From: Bacillus sp. (in: firmicutes)
GTDB lineage: Bacteria > Bacillota > Bacilli > Bacillales > JACDOC01
Assembly (NCBI GenBank): GCA_017656295.1
Contig: JACDOC010000006.1
Coordinates: 62,001-126,000, forward strand
Direction of reading: 5' to 3'
DNA length: 64,000 nt
Each line of letters starts with the position of its first letter. Position 1 is the first letter of the stretch. This document shows, piece after piece, positions 63,801-64,000 of this stretch. The notes below the pieces were generated by a model that worked only from the letters and a program-made list of their open reading frames with translations, was not told the origin of the DNA and searched no databases. A program made the position numbers and the translations under genes.

Positions 63801-64000
63801 ATGAATTCAACGATAGAACGACCTATTCCCCTCCTTCCATTGCGAGGATTGCTCGTCTATCCTACGATGGTCCTGCACTTAGACGTTGGTCGTGAGCGTT
63901 CCGTTCAAGCGTTAGAGAAAGCGATGATGGATGACAACATCATTTTTTTAACCACGCAAAAGGATGTAGCTATCGACGAACCAACGGAAGATGATTTGTA
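63801..64000 (+). CDS. lonA: ATP-dependent protease Lon (LonA), N-terminal part
   Basis: The first 66 codons are present and the gene runs off the window. The N-terminal Lon substrate-binding domain is clear: IPLLPLRGLLVYPTMVLHL and a GRERSVQALEKAMMDD segment, as in B. subtilis LonA. Lon degrades damaged and regulatory proteins in the cytoplasm. GGAGGTG lies seven bases before the ATG. Order lonB-lonA is conserved. Confidence 0.95.
   Translation, partial: MNSTIERPIPLLPLRGLLVYPTMVLHLDVGRERSVQALEKAMMDDNIIFLTTQKDVAIDEPTEDDL

Overview
The window is a chromosomal segment of an endospore-forming member of the Bacillaceae (Bacillus / Geobacillus / Anoxybacillus-like). This rests on gene order and on family recognition by eye; no database search was run. 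The sequence is AT-rich with AAGGAGG-type ribosome binding sites. It carries the sporulation and germination genes sspI, gerE, gerM, ytxC and lonB. Its backbone follows the Bacillus subtilis order: nrdR-dnaB-dnaI-ytxC-thrS, infC-rpmI-rplT-ysdA, ysdB, ysdC, sspI-ysgA-pheST-rnhC-zapA-cvpA-polX-mutS2-yshE, lcfA-fadR-fadB-etfBA-trxA, uvrC-lysC-yslB-sdhCAB-ysmA-gerE-ysmB-racE-gerM-rph-rdgB-ysnB, and tRNA-Arg-ysoA-tig-clpX-lonB-lonA.

Region by region. Positions 1-11100 hold primosome loaders, threonyl-tRNA synthetase behind a T-box, the IF3/L35/L20 operon behind an L20 leader, and small membrane proteins. A 138-bp MITE-like element abuts ysdB. Positions 11100-13850 are a graveyard of mobile DNA: a truncated IS3-family element, a small membrane zinc-ribbon gene, an IS256-family transposase tail, a near-perfect 44-nt palindrome and a frameshifted gene remnant. 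Positions 13860-31350 hold conserved core genes: pheST behind a T-box, DNA repair, and a fatty-acid degradation cluster with a FadR-type operator. Positions 31400-40230 form the main accessory region. Here Fur-controlled iron genes (a lipoprotein; a membrane-anchored protein plus an FTR1 permease) alternate with a four-gene sugar/lipid cluster (epimerase, flippase-like protein, membrane phosphodiesterase, GT2 transferase) and a GT-C type membrane glycosyltransferase. Positions 40226-53154 return to core genes, with a lysine riboswitch before lysC. Positions 53250-57575 hold a sugar ABC transporter cassette without an ATPase, set between two identical tRNA-Arg(UCU) genes. The rest is ysoA, tig, clpX, lonB and the start of lonA.

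Regulation is unusually easy to read. There are two T-boxes, an L20 leader, a lysine riboswitch, Fur boxes, FadR palindromes, a cre-like operator, sporulation-type promoters before gerE and lonB, and many intrinsic terminators. Three copies of a GC-richer dispersed repeat of about 150-190 bp lie between genes.

The best candidates for something new are the 31.5-40.2 kb iron/glycosylation neighbourhood, the transporter permease with a long helical insertion, the 27-residue membrane peptide after yshE, and the layered mobile-element debris.
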